Assembly: GCF_001420995.1 (NCBI RefSeq)
Contig: NZ_CP012185.1
Coordinates: forward strand, 682,001 to 746,000
Direction: 5' to 3'
Source: Pseudonocardia sp. EC080619-01
GTDB lineage: Bacteria > Actinomycetota > Actinomycetes > Mycobacteriales > Pseudonocardiaceae
DNA length: 64,000 nucleotides
In this document: positions 24,730 through 34,536 of the stretch, one piece after another
Numbering within the stretch: position 1 is the stretch's first letter
Layout of the letters: each line of letters opens with the position of its first letter
The notes under the pieces: generated by a model
What the model was told of the DNA's origin: nothing
What the model saw: only the letters and a program-made list of their open reading frames with translations
Database searches by the model: none
Translations under genes and position numbers: made by a program

Positions 24730-26387
24730 CCCGCACCCTCGACCGCGATGCCGGCCCCGCCCCCACCGCCGGCCACAGCGACCCGCCCGGGGCGGGTCCG
24801 CTGCTGCGCGTCGAGGACCTCTCGGTGTCCTACGGCGGACACCAGGTGGTCTCCGGCGTCGACCTCGCGCTGGCCCGCGGCGACGCCCTCGCCGTGATCG
24901 GGGAATCCGGCTCCGGCAAATCGACCATCGCCCGGGCACTGCTCCGCCTGCTGCCCGAGACCGGGGCGGCGACCGGTCGGGTCGAGATCGATGGCCGCGA
25001 GGTGCTCCGGCTCCCGGAGCGGCGGTTCCGGTCGTTACGCGGGCGCACGGTGGGCTTCGTCCCCCAGGACCCGGGCAGCGCCCTCAACCCGGTCCGCACC
25101 ATCGGCAGGCAGGCACTGGAGGCCGCCGCGCTCGTCGACGGCCTCGCGCGGCGCGACCGCCCCGGCCGCGTCCTGGACACCTTCGCCGAGGTCGGGCTCA
25201 CCGACCCGCGCCGGGTATTCGACGCCTACCCGCACGAACTGTCCGGCGGGATGCTGCAGCGGGTCCTGATCGGCCTCGCGGTGCTGCCCCGGCCAGCCCT
25301 GCTCGTCGCCGACGAGCCGACTTCGGCGCTCGACGTCACCATCCAGAAGCGGGTCCTCGACCTGCTCTCAGGCCTGCGGGCCGACCTCGGGATCGGGCTG
25401 CTGCTGATCACCCACGACCTCGCGGTCGCCGCCGAACGCGCGGACTCGCTGGTCGTGCTCCGCGACGGCATCGTGGCCGAGGCCGGTCCCACCTCCGAGG
25501 TGTTCACCCGCCCGTCGTCGGAGTACGCGCGGCGCCTGCACGCCGACGTCCCGGCGCTGCACCCCGACCGGTGGGCGCACCTGCGCGACGCGGGCGCCGA
25601 CCGTGCCGCCGACCCGGGCACTCCCGCCCGGATCGAATTCACCGGGGTGAGCAAGCGCTTCGGTGGTGTCACCGCTGTCGATCAGGTGTCGTTCGCGGTC
25701 CCGGCGGGCAGAACGCACGCCCTGGTCGGGGAGTCCGGATCCGGCAAGACGACCGCGATCCGGCTGCTGCTCGGGCTCGAGACCCCCGACGGCGGCGGGA
25801 TCACCGTCGCCGGTGAACCGGTGCACGACCGCACCCGCGACGGACTGCGGTCGCTGCGGCGGCACCTGCAGCTCGTTTACCAGAACCCGTTCACCTCGCT
25901 GGACCCGACCTGGCGGGTGGAGCGGCTGGTCCGCGAGCCGCTGGACCGCTTCGGCATCGGCGACCGGGTCGGTCGCGGTGATGCCGTGCGGACGGCGCTG
26001 GCGTCGGTGGGCCTGGGCGAGCACCTGCTCTCTCGCACCCCCGCGGCGCTGTCCGGCGGGCAGCGCCAGCGGGTGGCGATCGCCCGGGCCCTGGTGGCGC
26101 GCCCCGAGGTCATTGTGCTCGACGAGCCGACGTCGGCGCTGGACGTCACCGTGCAGGCCGGAATCGTGGAGGTGCTGCTCGAGCTGCAGGCCGAGCTCGG
26201 CCTGACCTACGTGTTCGTCTCGCACGACCTGTCGCTGGTCCGCCAGCTCGCGCACACGGTGTCGGTGCTGCAGCGCGGCAGGGTGGTGGAGCAGGGCCCG
26301 GTGCGGGAGGTCCTCGGCGCACCACGCGAGGAGTACACGCGCACCCTGATCGACAGCCTGCCGGTCGGTACCGCCCGCACCGGCTGA
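24708..26387 (+). CDS. Fused DppD-DppF-type ABC ATPase (two nucleotide-binding domains)
   Basis: 559 residues with two complete ABC ATPase domains. Domain 1: Walker A GESGSGKST near residue 65, signature LSGGMLQRV and Walker B LLVADEPTSALD. Domain 2: Walker A GESGSGKTT near 340, signature LSGGQRQRVAIARAL and VIVLDEPTSALD. The fused form replaces separate DppD and DppF. The start ATG lies inside the end of the DppC-type gene. It is the last gene of the rightward unit that begins at leader peptide 1, and stops eight bases before the end of the convergent sulfoxide reductase. Confidence 0.92.
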   Translation: MAPHDRLTRTLDRDAGPAPTAGHSDPPGAGPLLRVEDLSVSYGGHQVVSGVDLALARGDALAVIGESGSGKSTIARALLRLLPETGAATGRVEIDGREVLRLPERRFRSLRGRTVGFVPQDPGSALNPVRTIGRQALEAAALVDGLARRDRPGRVLDTFAEVGLTDPRRVFDAYPHELSGGMLQRVLIGLAVLPRPALLVADEPTSALDVTIQKRVLDLLSGLRADLGIGLLLITHDLAVAAERADSLVVLRDGIVAEAGPTSEVFTRPSSEYARRLHADVPALHPDRWAHLRDAGADRAADPGTPARIEFTGVSKRFGGVTAVDQVSFAVPAGRTHALVGESGSGKTTAIRLLLGLETPDGGGITVAGEPVHDRTRDGLRSLRRHLQLVYQNPFTSLDPTWRVERLVREPLDRFGIGDRVGRGDAVRTALASVGLGEHLLSRTPAALSGGQRQRVAIARALVARPEVIVLDEPTSALDVTVQAGIVEVLLELQAELGLTYVFVSHDLSLVRQLAHTVSVLQRGRVVEQGPVREVLGAPREEYTRTLIDSLPVGTARTG

Positions 26388-26395
26388 GTCCCGGG

Positions 26396-28680
26396 TCAGG
26401 GACACAGAACGGGTGGGGCGAACGCCCGCACCGGCGAGACCGGTCCCTCGAAGCGCTCGACCTGCACGGTCGTGTGCTGGCCGGTGCATCCCTGCGCCAG
26501 CGCCGAGGTGCCGGCGTCACGGGTGAGGACGTTCGGGTTGCCGTGCACGCAGAACGGCCGGTCGGCCTCCGGGTCGTAGGGGTCGAACCAGGCACCGGTG
26601 GGCAGCTGCACCACGCCCGCCAGCACGCCGTCGGTGACCGCGGCCGCAGCGAGGCAGGCGCCGCGCTCGTTGACGAGCCGCACCACGTCGCCGTCGGCGA
26701 TACCGCGCGGCCCGGCGTCGGCCGGGTTCATCCGGGCGACCTCACGCCCGTGCACCTTGTGCGCGGCGCTGTATGCCCCGAAGTCGAGCTGCGAGTGCAG
26801 CCGGGTCGCGGGCTGGTTGGCGACCAGCCACAGCGGGTGCGCCGTGTCCGGGACATCGACGGGCTCGATCCAGGCGGGTGACCAGGCGCGTTGTCATAGC
26901 CGAACGCCCGCACCGTGGCGGAGGTGATCTCGATCCGGCCGGACGGCGTCGGGAGCGGTGCGCCAACGGGATCGGCACGGAAGGCGCCGAGCACACCGCC
27001 GTCGTCGGGGCGGGTGGGCAGTGCCAGCTCACCGCTGTCCCGGAACGCCTCGTAGGAGGGGGCCGGGAGCCCGCGCTGTGCCAGGGCGGCCCGTGTCGGC
27101 TCGTAGAGCCGCCGCAGCCACCCCTCGGTGTCCAGACCCTCGGTGAACGCCTCCTCCGCGCCCAGCCTCGCGGCGAGCGCGGCGAGGATCGCGTGGTCGT
27201 CGCGGGCCTCGCCGGGCGGATCGACGAGCCGGTGCATCGCGGTCATCACCGGGTCGAACGGTCCGGCGCCGATGTCGTCGCGTTCGATCGTCCAGCTCGT
27301 GGGCAGCACGATGTCGGCGTGCCGGGCGGTGGCCGTCCAGGCAGGCTCGTGGACGATGAACGTGTCGAGTCGGCCGATCGCACGCCGCAGCCTGCCGAGG
27401 TCCTGGTGGTGGTGGAACGGGTTGCCGCCGGCCCAGTACGCGAGCCGCACGTGTGGGTAGGTCGCCCGGCGTCCGTCGTGGTCGTAGGCCTCGCCGGGGT
27501 GCAGCAGCATATCGGCGACGCGGGCGACCGGGATCGCCGCGTCGACGCCGTTGCGCCCCTGGGGCAGCGCGCCGATCGGGACGTCGACCCGCGCTCGCCC
27601 GTAATGCCCGATCGAGCCGAGGCCGTAGCAGAAGCCGCCACCGGGCAGCCCGATCTGCCCCAGGGCCGCAGCGAGCGCGATCCCGGCCCACACCGGCTGC
27701 TCGCCGTGCTCGGCGCGCTGCAGCGATTGGGCGACGGTGATCAGGGTGCGGCCCGCGGCGGCGCGGGCCGCTAGGTCCCTGATCTGCCTCGACGGCACGT
27801 CGGTGAGGCGCTCGGCCCAGCCCGTGTCCTTCGGCACACCGTCGCGCTCGCCGAGCAGGTAGCGGGCCAGCTCCTCCCAGCCGACGCAGTACCGGTCCAG
27901 GAACGCGGTGTCACAGGCGTCGGTGACGACCAGGGTGTGCAGCAGCCCGAGCATCAGTGCGGTGTCGGTGCCGGGTGGCACCGGCAGCCACCGGGCGCGG
28001 GCTTCGGCCGGCAGGTCCGAGCGCAGCGGGCCGATGGTGACGAACCGTGTCCCGCGCGCGGCAGCCGAGGCCATGACGGACCGCTCGACGTGCCGGCTGA
28101 TTCCGCCGGCGTCGACGGTGCTGTTCTTCAGGTTCATCCCGCCGAAGGCCAGGACGGTGTCGGTGGACGCGGCGACCTGGTCCCAGGTCACGGTGCCCTT
28201 GGAGACGACGTCGGCCGGGCCGAGGACGTGGCGCAGCACCGTCTCGGCGGCGGCGGCGCTGTAGGTGCCGACCGAACCGACGTAGCCGCCGACCGCAGCA
28301 TTGAGAAAGCGATGGACCTGGCTCTGCGCGTGGTGGAAACGCCCGGCGCTGGCCCAGCCGTAGCTGCCGCCGTAGACGCCCTCCGGGCCGAACCGGCCCC
28401 GCACCCGGGCCAGCTCGGCGGAGACCCTGTCCAGTACGTCGTCCCAGCCCACCTCGACGAACTCCTGCCTGCCCCGGCGCGTGGTCGGTCCCGGTCCGTC
28501 CTCCCACCAGCCACGCCGGACCGCGGGCCGCCGCACGCGGGCCGGATGCCCGACCGCGGCGGCGACGTTGCCGAGCAGCGGGGACGGGTCAGGGTCCTCC
28601 GGGCGGGGCCGGACGCGCAGCCCGTCCGGCCGCGGTTCGGCACGGAACGATCCCCAGTGCGAGCTGTGCGGGCGGCTCAC
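26396..28680 (-). pseudogene. BisC-type molybdopterin sulfoxide reductase with one frameshift
   Basis: Begins SHWGSFRAEP, the N-terminus typical of biotin-sulfoxide/TMAO reductases without a twin-Arg signal, so cytoplasmic. GGSYGWASAGRFHHAQ near residue 100 contains the Ser that binds molybdenum in the DMSO-reductase family. The reading is intact to AFGYDNAPGHP, where one base seems missing at about 26872-26880. One frame over it continues as AWIEPVDVPDTAHPLWLVANQP and runs to the normal C-terminus (VHGREVARMNPADAG) at 26396. It is either a real inactivation or a base-calling error in a GC-rich run. If intact it would reduce methionine or biotin sulfoxides, or import-derived S-oxides. Confidence 0.85.
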
Positions 28681-28851
28681 CGGCCGCAGCCGATCCGGAC
28701 CACGTCATCGCGCGAGATCATCGCTTCAGCCCATCCCCCGCGGTCCGCGGTGTCCAACGCCCGTTCGTCATCGGAACCGATCACCGGACGTCATCAGTCG
28801 GGGGCCGGGCTGCCGGGCCGCGACGGCGCCGGGGCGGACTACCGTTCCGGT
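28681..28851. other. Divergent gap between sulfoxide reductase and GntR genes
   Basis: 171 bases holding the promoters of two divergent genes. No convincing sulfur leader peptide or strong palindrome was seen here, unlike the other divergent gaps in the island. Confidence 0.4.
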
Positions 28852-29514
28852 GTGGGCGCCGAGGACCGAGCACGGCAGGGCAACGCGCGGGACCGCGTGT
28901 ACGGCGAGTTGCGCCACCGCCTGCTGCGCGGGCACTACGGCGCCGACAGCGCGCTCGTGCCCGGAACGCTCAGCACGGAGTTCTCCGTCTCCCGCACCCC
29001 GGTCCGGGAGGCGCTGGGCCTGCTCGCCCAGGACGGGCTGCTGGTCGCCACCCACCACGGCTTCCTGCCGCACCGGCGCAGCCCCGAGGAGCTGCTGGAG
29101 ATTTTCGAGACGCGCGCGCTGCTCGACGCCGGCGCGGCCGAGGCCGCCACGCACCGGCGGACACCGCTCGACCTGGCCCGCCTCGACGAGGCCACCGCAC
29201 GCGCCCGCGGCGCCACCGACCCCGCCGCGGTGCGTCGCGCGCTCAACGCGTGGCACGAGGTCCTGCGGTCGGCGGGGCGCAACGACACGCTCGCCGCACT
29301 GATCGGTCGTCTCGAGGCCCAGATCAAGATGCACGCGCCCTGGCGCGCCGAGCCCTCCGCCGCGGCGTTCACCGACGCACTCGACCAGCACGACGCGATC
29401 ACCGCCGCAGTCCGCGACGGCGACGCCGCGACCGCGCGGGCCCGGATGCTCGCCCACCTGGCCGAGGACCACGACGTGCGGATCCGCCAGCTGATCGCCA
29501 CAGCACACGGCTGA
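28852..29514 (+). CDS. GntR-family regulator (FCD type)
   Basis: 220 residues from a GTG. The winged helix is visible as ARDRVYGELRHRLLRGHYG and FSVSRTPVREALGLLAQDGLL, then a helical FCD domain with LNAWHEVLRSAG and ALDQHDAITAAVRDGD carrying the His residues expected for a metal site. It is divergent from the sulfoxide reductase gene and convergent with the rhodanese at 29539, so it most likely controls the reductase. Confidence 0.85.
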   Translation: MGAEDRARQGNARDRVYGELRHRLLRGHYGADSALVPGTLSTEFSVSRTPVREALGLLAQDGLLVATHHGFLPHRRSPEELLEIFETRALLDAGAAEAATHRRTPLDLARLDEATARARGATDPAAVRRALNAWHEVLRSAGRNDTLAALIGRLEAQIKMHAPWRAEPSAAAFTDALDQHDAITAAVRDGDAATARARMLAHLAEDHDVRIRQLIATAHG

Positions 29515-29538
29515 CGCGGCCGGCGGGCACCGCCGCCG

Positions 29539-30363
29539 TCACGCGCGCGGCGCGGTCTGCAGCTGCAGACCAGCGGCCCGCCACTCGGTGAGCGATCCGT
29601 CGTAGAGGGCGACGTCGTCGCGTCCCCGCCCGGCCAGCGCGAGCGCCAGCCCGGCCGCATTGATCCCCCCGCCGCAGTAGAGCACCAGCGGCCCGGGTGC
29701 ACCCGACAGCGACGCCGCGACCGCGTCGGCACGGTCCGGGCGCAGCAGCCCGCCCTCGTCGAGGAGGTCGTTGTAGGCGGCGTGGTGCGAGCCGGGGATG
29801 TGACCTGCGGCGAAGTCGGGCGTCCGCAACGCGCACACCAGCGTCCCCCGGCGCGAGCCCTCAGCCACGGCCCGGACGCCGTCGAGGTCGACCCACCGGT
29901 TCGCGTCCGGCCCCGGTTCCCAGGTGCCGCCGCCCGGCGGGGCCACCGCGCCGGTCTCGATCTCTCCACCACCGGCGCCCCAGGCAGTGCGGCCACCGTC
30001 GAGCACGCGGACATCCCGGTGCCCGGCGGCGCGCAGCAGCCACCACACCCGCGCGGCCCAGGCCCCGCTCAGCGAGTCGTAGACCACGACGCGAGTGTCC
30101 GGGTCGATCCCCAGCTCACGGGCTGCGTGCCCCAGCTCGGACGCCGACGGGCGGGTCAGGGGGAGGGCCGCGTCCGGCGCGGAGAACGCCCCCACCACGT
30201 CGGCGAACACCGCGCCCGGCAGGTGTCCCTCGGCGAACACCGTGTGTCCGGGCCGGTAGGCGACGCGGCCGTCCGCGCCGGTCTCGCGGGACACACTCGC
30301 GTCGAGCACGAGGGTCCCCGCACGGTCGGCGGCCAGTCGAGCGACGCTGACGAACTCACTCAC
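29539..30363 (-). CDS. Rhodanese-type sulfurtransferase, second copy
   Basis: 274 residues from a GTG that overlaps the stop of the LLM gene. Two rhodanese domains are present. The N-terminal one includes GHLPGAVFADVVGAF and VVYDSLSGAWAARVWWLLRAAGH. The active loop in the C-terminal domain reads CGGGINA, a variant of the CGSGVTA loop of the other rhodanese in this window. Last gene of the thiM-LLM-rhodanese unit. Confidence 0.88.
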   Translation of the reverse strand: MSEFVSVARLAADRAGTLVLDASVSRETGADGRVAYRPGHTVFAEGHLPGAVFADVVGAFSAPDAALPLTRPSASELGHAARELGIDPDTRVVVYDSLSGAWAARVWWLLRAAGHRDVRVLDGGRTAWGAGGGEIETGAVAPPGGGTWEPGPDANRWVDLDGVRAVAEGSRRGTLVCALRTPDFAAGHIPGSHHAAYNDLLDEGGLLRPDRADAVAASLSGAPGPLVLYCGGGINAAGLALALAGRGRDDVALYDGSLTEWRAAGLQLQTAPRA

Positions 30364-31679
30364 GCGGGCCGCCGCTCCGGCCGATGAAGGCCCAGGTTCT
30401 CGCGCAGCGTGGCGCCGCTGTACTCGGATCGGAGGAGTCCGCGGCGTCGCAACTCGGGAACCACCGATGATGCGAACTCGGTGAACGCGCCCGGCACGTG
30501 CGTCGCCTGGATCATGAACCCGTCCGCGGCGCCCGCCTCGAGCCACTGCTCCATGGTGTCGGCGATCGTCGCCGCGGAACCGACCATGTCCCCCTCGGTG
30601 CGGGCGCCGTACCAGCGGCCGATCTCGCGGATCGACAGTCCCTCCCGTTCGGCGAACTCGACGACCTCGCGGTAGTGGCCCTCGACGCCGACCTCCGAGA
30701 GCGGGGGCAGCGGACCGTCCAGGTCGTAGCGGGTCAGGTCGACGTTCACGTGATACGCCAGCCGGGACAGGCCCGCCTCGGGATGGACGAGACCGGTGAA
30801 CGCCTCGTGCGCGGCCCGCGCCCCCGCGTCGGTGCGGCCCACGACCGTCGTGGCGGCCGGCAGGATCCGCACCTGGTCCGGGTCGCGGTGCTGGGCGGCG
30901 ACGCGCTTCTTGAGGTCGCCGTAGAAGCCGACGGCCGAGTCCAGCGACTCGTGGCTGCAGAAGATCACATCGGCCCAGCGGGCGGCGAAGTCCCGCCCTG
31001 CCGGCGACGCCCCCGCCTGGATGATCAGCGGACGGCCCTGCGGGCTGCGCGGCACACCCAGCGGCCCCTGCACCTGGAACCACTCGCCGTCGTGATCCAG
31101 CGCCCGCACCCGATCGGGGCGGCCGAAGATCCCGGACTCCTTGTCGCCCAACGGTTCCAGGACGGCGTCGTCGGCCCAGCCGTCCCACAGACCGGTGACG
31201 ACCTGCAGGAACTCCTCGGCGCGGGCATAGCGCTCGGCCCGGGGCGGCAGAGCGTCCGCGCCGTGGTTGCGCGCCTCGGCGTCCTGGAAGCTGGTGACCA
31301 CGTTCCACGCCGCACGACCACCGGTGAGGTGGTCCAGCGTGGCGAACTCCCGGGCCACCGGATAAGGCTGCGACCACCCGGTGGAGCCGGTCGCAGCCAG
31401 CCCCAGATGCTCGGTGACCGCCGCCATCATCGCCAGCACCGGAACCGGTGAGAGCCGCGGGGTCCCGGTGCCGTACCGGACCGCCGGATCGAACGAGCCG
31501 CCCAGGCTGCGCGGGACCGCCAGAGAGTCCGGGACGAACGCGAAGTCGAAACGCGCCTCCTCGAGCAGCCGGGCGACGCGCAGGTAGTGCTCAGCCCGCA
31601 GAAACGAGGTGGTGCTGTCCGGGTGCCGCCAGCCGACGGTGCCCTGCGGACCGGCATTGAGGAACGCTGCGAGATGCAT
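30360..31679 (-). CDS. LLM flavin-dependent monooxygenase, NtaA/SnaA/DszA type
   Basis: 439 residues. The family marks are GWRHPDS near the N-terminus, ARLLEEARFDFAFVPDSLA, STGWSQPYPVAREFATLDHL, GRAAWNVVTSFQDAEARNHG and PLIIQAGASPAGRDFAARWAD. These proteins need FMNH2 from a separate reductase. It starts 12 bases after thiM and overlaps the rhodanese, an arrangement suggesting cleavage of a sulfur heterocycle or sulfone whose products feed the two neighbours (inference). Confidence 0.9.
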   Translation of the reverse strand: MHLAAFLNAGPQGTVGWRHPDSTTSFLRAEHYLRVARLLEEARFDFAFVPDSLAVPRSLGGSFDPAVRYGTGTPRLSPVPVLAMMAAVTEHLGLAATGSTGWSQPYPVAREFATLDHLTGGRAAWNVVTSFQDAEARNHGADALPPRAERYARAEEFLQVVTGLWDGWADDAVLEPLGDKESGIFGRPDRVRALDHDGEWFQVQGPLGVPRSPQGRPLIIQAGASPAGRDFAARWADVIFCSHESLDSAVGFYGDLKKRVAAQHRDPDQVRILPAATTVVGRTDAGARAAHEAFTGLVHPEAGLSRLAYHVNVDLTRYDLDGPLPPLSEVGVEGHYREVVEFAEREGLSIREIGRWYGARTEGDMVGSAATIADTMEQWLEAGAADGFMIQATHVPGAFTEFASSVVPELRRRGLLRSEYSGATLRENLGLHRPERRPA

Positions 31680-31691
31680 TTCCCGCGCCCT

Positions 31692-32465
31692 CTACTCCGC
31701 CAGCAGGGAGAGCTCGTCGACCAGGGCGACCGCGAAAGAGCCGGACCCCCGCACCGGACGGGCCCGGTTCGCCGCCTCGGCATACAGCGCGTGCGCGACA
31801 GCGACCGCGGTCAGCCGGTCGTCGATCGCAGCCAGCGCGGCGGCAGTCAGCGCGCCCAGTGCGCAACCCGCGCCGGTGACCCGGGTCAGCCGCGGGTCAC
31901 CCCCGGGCACGGCGATCGTGGTGTCCCCGTCGGTGACGTAGTCGATCGGCCCGGAGACGGCGACGACCGCGCCGGCCCGCTTCGCGAGCTCGGTGATCAC
32001 CGGTACCGCCTCCGCGGAGTCGGCGGTGCTGTCCACCCCGCGGCCACCCGCGCCGCCGCCGAGCGCGATGAGCTCGGAGGCGTTGCCCCGGATCGCAGTG
32101 GGCCGGTAGGCCAGCAGGGATCGGACGATCTCGTCGTAGGCGGCCGCACCGGCACCGAACGCGACCGGGTCGAGCACCCACGGCGTGCCCGCCGAGTGCG
32201 CGGATCCGGCGGCGTCGGTCAGCGTGTCCGGACCACTGCTCATCAGCGCCGCGGTGTTGATCCACACCGCCGAAGCCCCGGCGCCGAACGCGGCCGGAGC
32301 TCCCGGCATCGCGCCGATCGCCGGGCTCGCGCCGACCGCGAGCAGCACGTTCGCGCTCAGGTTCGCCGCGACGTAGTTGGTCAGGCCGTAACAGAACGGG
32401 GTAGCCGCACCGATCGCTCGCAGTCCCTCGGACACCTCGGGATCCGACCAGCTCAATTCACGCAA
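31692..32465 (-). CDS. thiM: Hydroxyethylthiazole kinase
   Basis: 257 residues from a TTG start supported by a GGAGG site seven bases upstream. It matches ThiM throughout: PFCYGLTNYVAANLSANVLLAVGASPAI near the N-terminus, the NTAALMSS segment, GTPWVLDPVAFGA, RGNASELIAL and the anion-hole motif VTGAGCALGALTAA with the catalytic Cys. It phosphorylates the thiazole alcohol for thiamine salvage. No other thiamine gene is here; it instead heads an LLM monooxygenase and a rhodanese, so a sulfur-scavenging use of thiazoles is possible. Confidence 0.9.
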   Translation of the reverse strand: MRELSWSDPEVSEGLRAIGAATPFCYGLTNYVAANLSANVLLAVGASPAIGAMPGAPAAFGAGASAVWINTAALMSSGPDTLTDAAGSAHSAGTPWVLDPVAFGAGAAAYDEIVRSLLAYRPTAIRGNASELIALGGGAGGRGVDSTADSAEAVPVITELAKRAGAVVAVSGPIDYVTDGDTTIAVPGGDPRLTRVTGAGCALGALTAAALAAIDDRLTAVAVAHALYAEAANRARPVRGSGSFAVALVDELSLLAE

Positions 32466-32489
32466 CGCGGCACCTCCAACACCGGAACG

Positions 32490-32509
32490 ACGATCTGCAT
32501 ACAGATCGT
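32490..32509. promoter_or_regulatory. 20-bp palindrome upstream of thiM
   Basis: Arms ACGATCTG and CAGATCGT are perfect 8-bp inverted repeats around four bases, 25 bases upstream of the thiM start. It lies in the 101-base gap after the ABC permease, the only sizeable gap in the 36786-29539 leftward run. Candidate operator for thiM; there is no T-run to make it a terminator. Confidence 0.45.
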
Positions 32510-32566
32510 TGATCTCAGTCTGCCGACAGCACCCGTTCCTGTCGCCCACCTGTGCCCGGGCCCACC

Positions 32567-33370
32567 TCACGCCCGGGGCGAGGACGCCCCCGCACCCAGC
32601 AGCCGTCGTGCGAGGGTGTCGAGGGCGTACCCCAGCGCGCCGATCACCAGGATCACCGCCATCACCTTGTCGTAGGCCAGCTGGTCGCGGGAGTTGAGGA
32701 TCTCGTAGCCGAGCCCGGAGGTGACGCCGAGCATCTCGGCGGGGACCAGCACGACCCAGCCGATGCCCAGGGCGAGCCGCACCCCGGTGAGCAGGTGCGG
32801 GCGGACGGTCGGCAGCACGATCGTCGTCAGGATCTCGCGACGGCTCGCGCCCAGCGAGCGCGCGACGAGGGTGAGCTGCGGGTCGACGGCACGGACCCCA
32901 GCGACGACGTTGAGCACGATCGGCCAGACGGCGGCCGCGGCGACCAGGAACACCACCGGGCGGTGACCGATCCCGAACACCCCGATCGCCACCGGTGCCC
33001 ACGCCAGCGGTGAGATCATCCGCAGGAACTGGAACACCGGCCGGGTCCCCTGTTCCAGGAGCACCGATGAGCCGACGGCGAGCCCGACGGCGACACCGAG
33101 CACCCCGGCGACGAGCAGCCCGAGCAGCAGCCGCCAGAGGCTGGTGGCGATGTCTCCGGCGAGCACACCCTCGGCGGCCAGGACCCCGATCGCCGGGATC
33201 GCGTTCTGCGGCGCGAACGCGCGCACCAGGCTGTCCGGGCCGGACGGCACCGTGGTGACCAGCCACCAGATCCCGACGGCCACCAGGGTCCCGGCAACCG
33301 GGGCGAACAGGGCCGCGGACCTGGCGGGCACGTCGGACCGGGCCGGGCGGGATGCTGCGACGGTGCTCAT
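32567..33370 (-). CDS. SsuC/TauC-type ABC permease
   Basis: 267 residues, about six membrane segments. The cytoplasmic EAA-type loop reads LTLVARSLGASRREILTTIVLPTVRPHLLTG with the usual spacing, and the C-terminus GVTSGLGYEILNSRDQLAYDKVMAVIL is typical of the nitrate/sulfonate/taurine branch. ATG at 33370 overlaps the binding-protein stop. Confidence 0.9.
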   Translation of the reverse strand: MSTVAASRPARSDVPARSAALFAPVAGTLVAVGIWWLVTTVPSGPDSLVRAFAPQNAIPAIGVLAAEGVLAGDIATSLWRLLLGLLVAGVLGVAVGLAVGSSVLLEQGTRPVFQFLRMISPLAWAPVAIGVFGIGHRPVVFLVAAAAVWPIVLNVVAGVRAVDPQLTLVARSLGASRREILTTIVLPTVRPHLLTGVRLALGIGWVVLVPAEMLGVTSGLGYEILNSRDQLAYDKVMAVILVIGALGYALDTLARRLLGAGASSPRA

Positions 33371-34536
33371 ACGGCGGTCACGTCCTCGGTGCGGGTGAGC
33401 GAGGCGGGCAGGCCGAACGCGGCCGGCCCACCGTGGGCGTCGATGCTGCGGCGGACGAAGCGGTCGTCGGTCAGGTCCGCGTGGACCGCGGCAGGGTCGA
33501 GCCCGTCCAGGAACGAGGTGTCGCCGTCGACGACGGTCTCGCGCATCGTCTCGACCAGCTTCTGCGTGTAGCCGGGGAACGGGAACGGCTCGAAGCCGAT
33601 CCGCTCGCCGTGCCAGTCCGGCCGCAGCGGCGACCGGGCGGGCTGGTCCAGTGCGCGGGTGATCGCGGGGAGGGGCTGGGGCAGGTAGCGGCCGGTCGAC
33701 AGCACCGACGCGGCCTCGGCGCGGGCGCCGTCGATCCACCGCTGGGCCCCGGTGACCGCGTCGGTGATGCCCTGCACCGCAGCGGGATCGGTGTCGACGA
33801 GCCCCTGCCGGACGACGACCACGCAGCAGGCGTGCCGGCGCCAGCTGTCGCCGACGAACCGGGCGATCCGGCCGACCTTCCGGATCTCGGCGGCCGCGTT
33901 GAACGGGTCGGCGACGATGTACCCGGCGACCCGCCCGGTGTCGAGCGCGGGGAGCATGTCGGCGGGGCTGAGAACGACCAGCCCGACCGTCCCGTCGCGG
34001 GCCGAGGGCTGCTCACGCACCACGGGCCGCAGCCCGGCGCCGCGCAGCATCCGCTGCAGCATCACGTTGTGGATCGACCACCAGAACGGGATCGCGACCT
34101 GCTGCCCCGCGAGCTCGGCGAGCTCGCCGACCCGGGGAGCGACCGTGAGCGCCGAGCCGTTGGTGTGGCCCCAGGCGATCATCCGGATCCGCGCACCGAG
34201 CGCGTAGCGCAGCTGCACCGCGAACGGCATGAGCAGGTGCACCACGTCGACCTCGTCGGCGAGGAAAGCCTGGGCGAGCGACTCCCAGCCGCGGAACAGC
34301 ACGGGCCGCTGTGCCTCCAGGCCCGCCGCGGCGAACCGGCCCTGGGCGTGCGCGACCAGCAGGGGCGACGCGTCGGTGATCGGCAGGTACCCGATGCGCA
34401 GACCGGTGCCGGTGCGGGCGGTGCTGCGGCCCGCCGTGGCGAGGTCGGCGATCCCGGCGACCCCGCCGCCGACCGCGGCGACCGCACCCGCTCCCGCGGC
34501 GGCGCGCAGCAGCGTGCGCCGGTCGACCGGGCTCAC
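33367..34536 (-). CDS. SsuA/NrtA-type ABC substrate-binding protein
   Basis: 389 residues from a GTG overlapping the ATPase stop. Twin Arg plus hydrophobic N-terminus (RRTLLRAAAGAGAVAAVGG) indicates Tat export; no lipobox Cys was found. The binding fold is that of the nitrate/sulfonate group: LRIGYLPITDASPLLVAHAQGRFAAAGL, the VDVVHLLMPFAVQ strand and GQQVAIPFWWSIHN. The substrate is uncertain. It belongs to the leader-peptide-3 controlled unit. Confidence 0.88.
   Translation of the reverse strand: MSPVDRRTLLRAAAGAGAVAAVGGGVAGIADLATAGRSTARTGTGLRIGYLPITDASPLLVAHAQGRFAAAGLEAQRPVLFRGWESLAQAFLADEVDVVHLLMPFAVQLRYALGARIRMIAWGHTNGSALTVAPRVGELAELAGQQVAIPFWWSIHNVMLQRMLRGAGLRPVVREQPSARDGTVGLVVLSPADMLPALDTGRVAGYIVADPFNAAAEIRKVGRIARFVGDSWRRHACCVVVVRQGLVDTDPAAVQGITDAVTGAQRWIDGARAEAASVLSTGRYLPQPLPAITRALDQPARSPLRPDWHGERIGFEPFPFPGYTQKLVETMRETVVDGDTSFLDGLDPAAVHADLTDDRFVRRSIDAHGGPAAFGLPASLTRTEDVTAV

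Noticed and set aside
32466..32566. TPP riboswitch before thiM
   Set aside because: A CTGAGA-like string occurs by chance, but the conserved second half of the THI box and the helper stems are missing.
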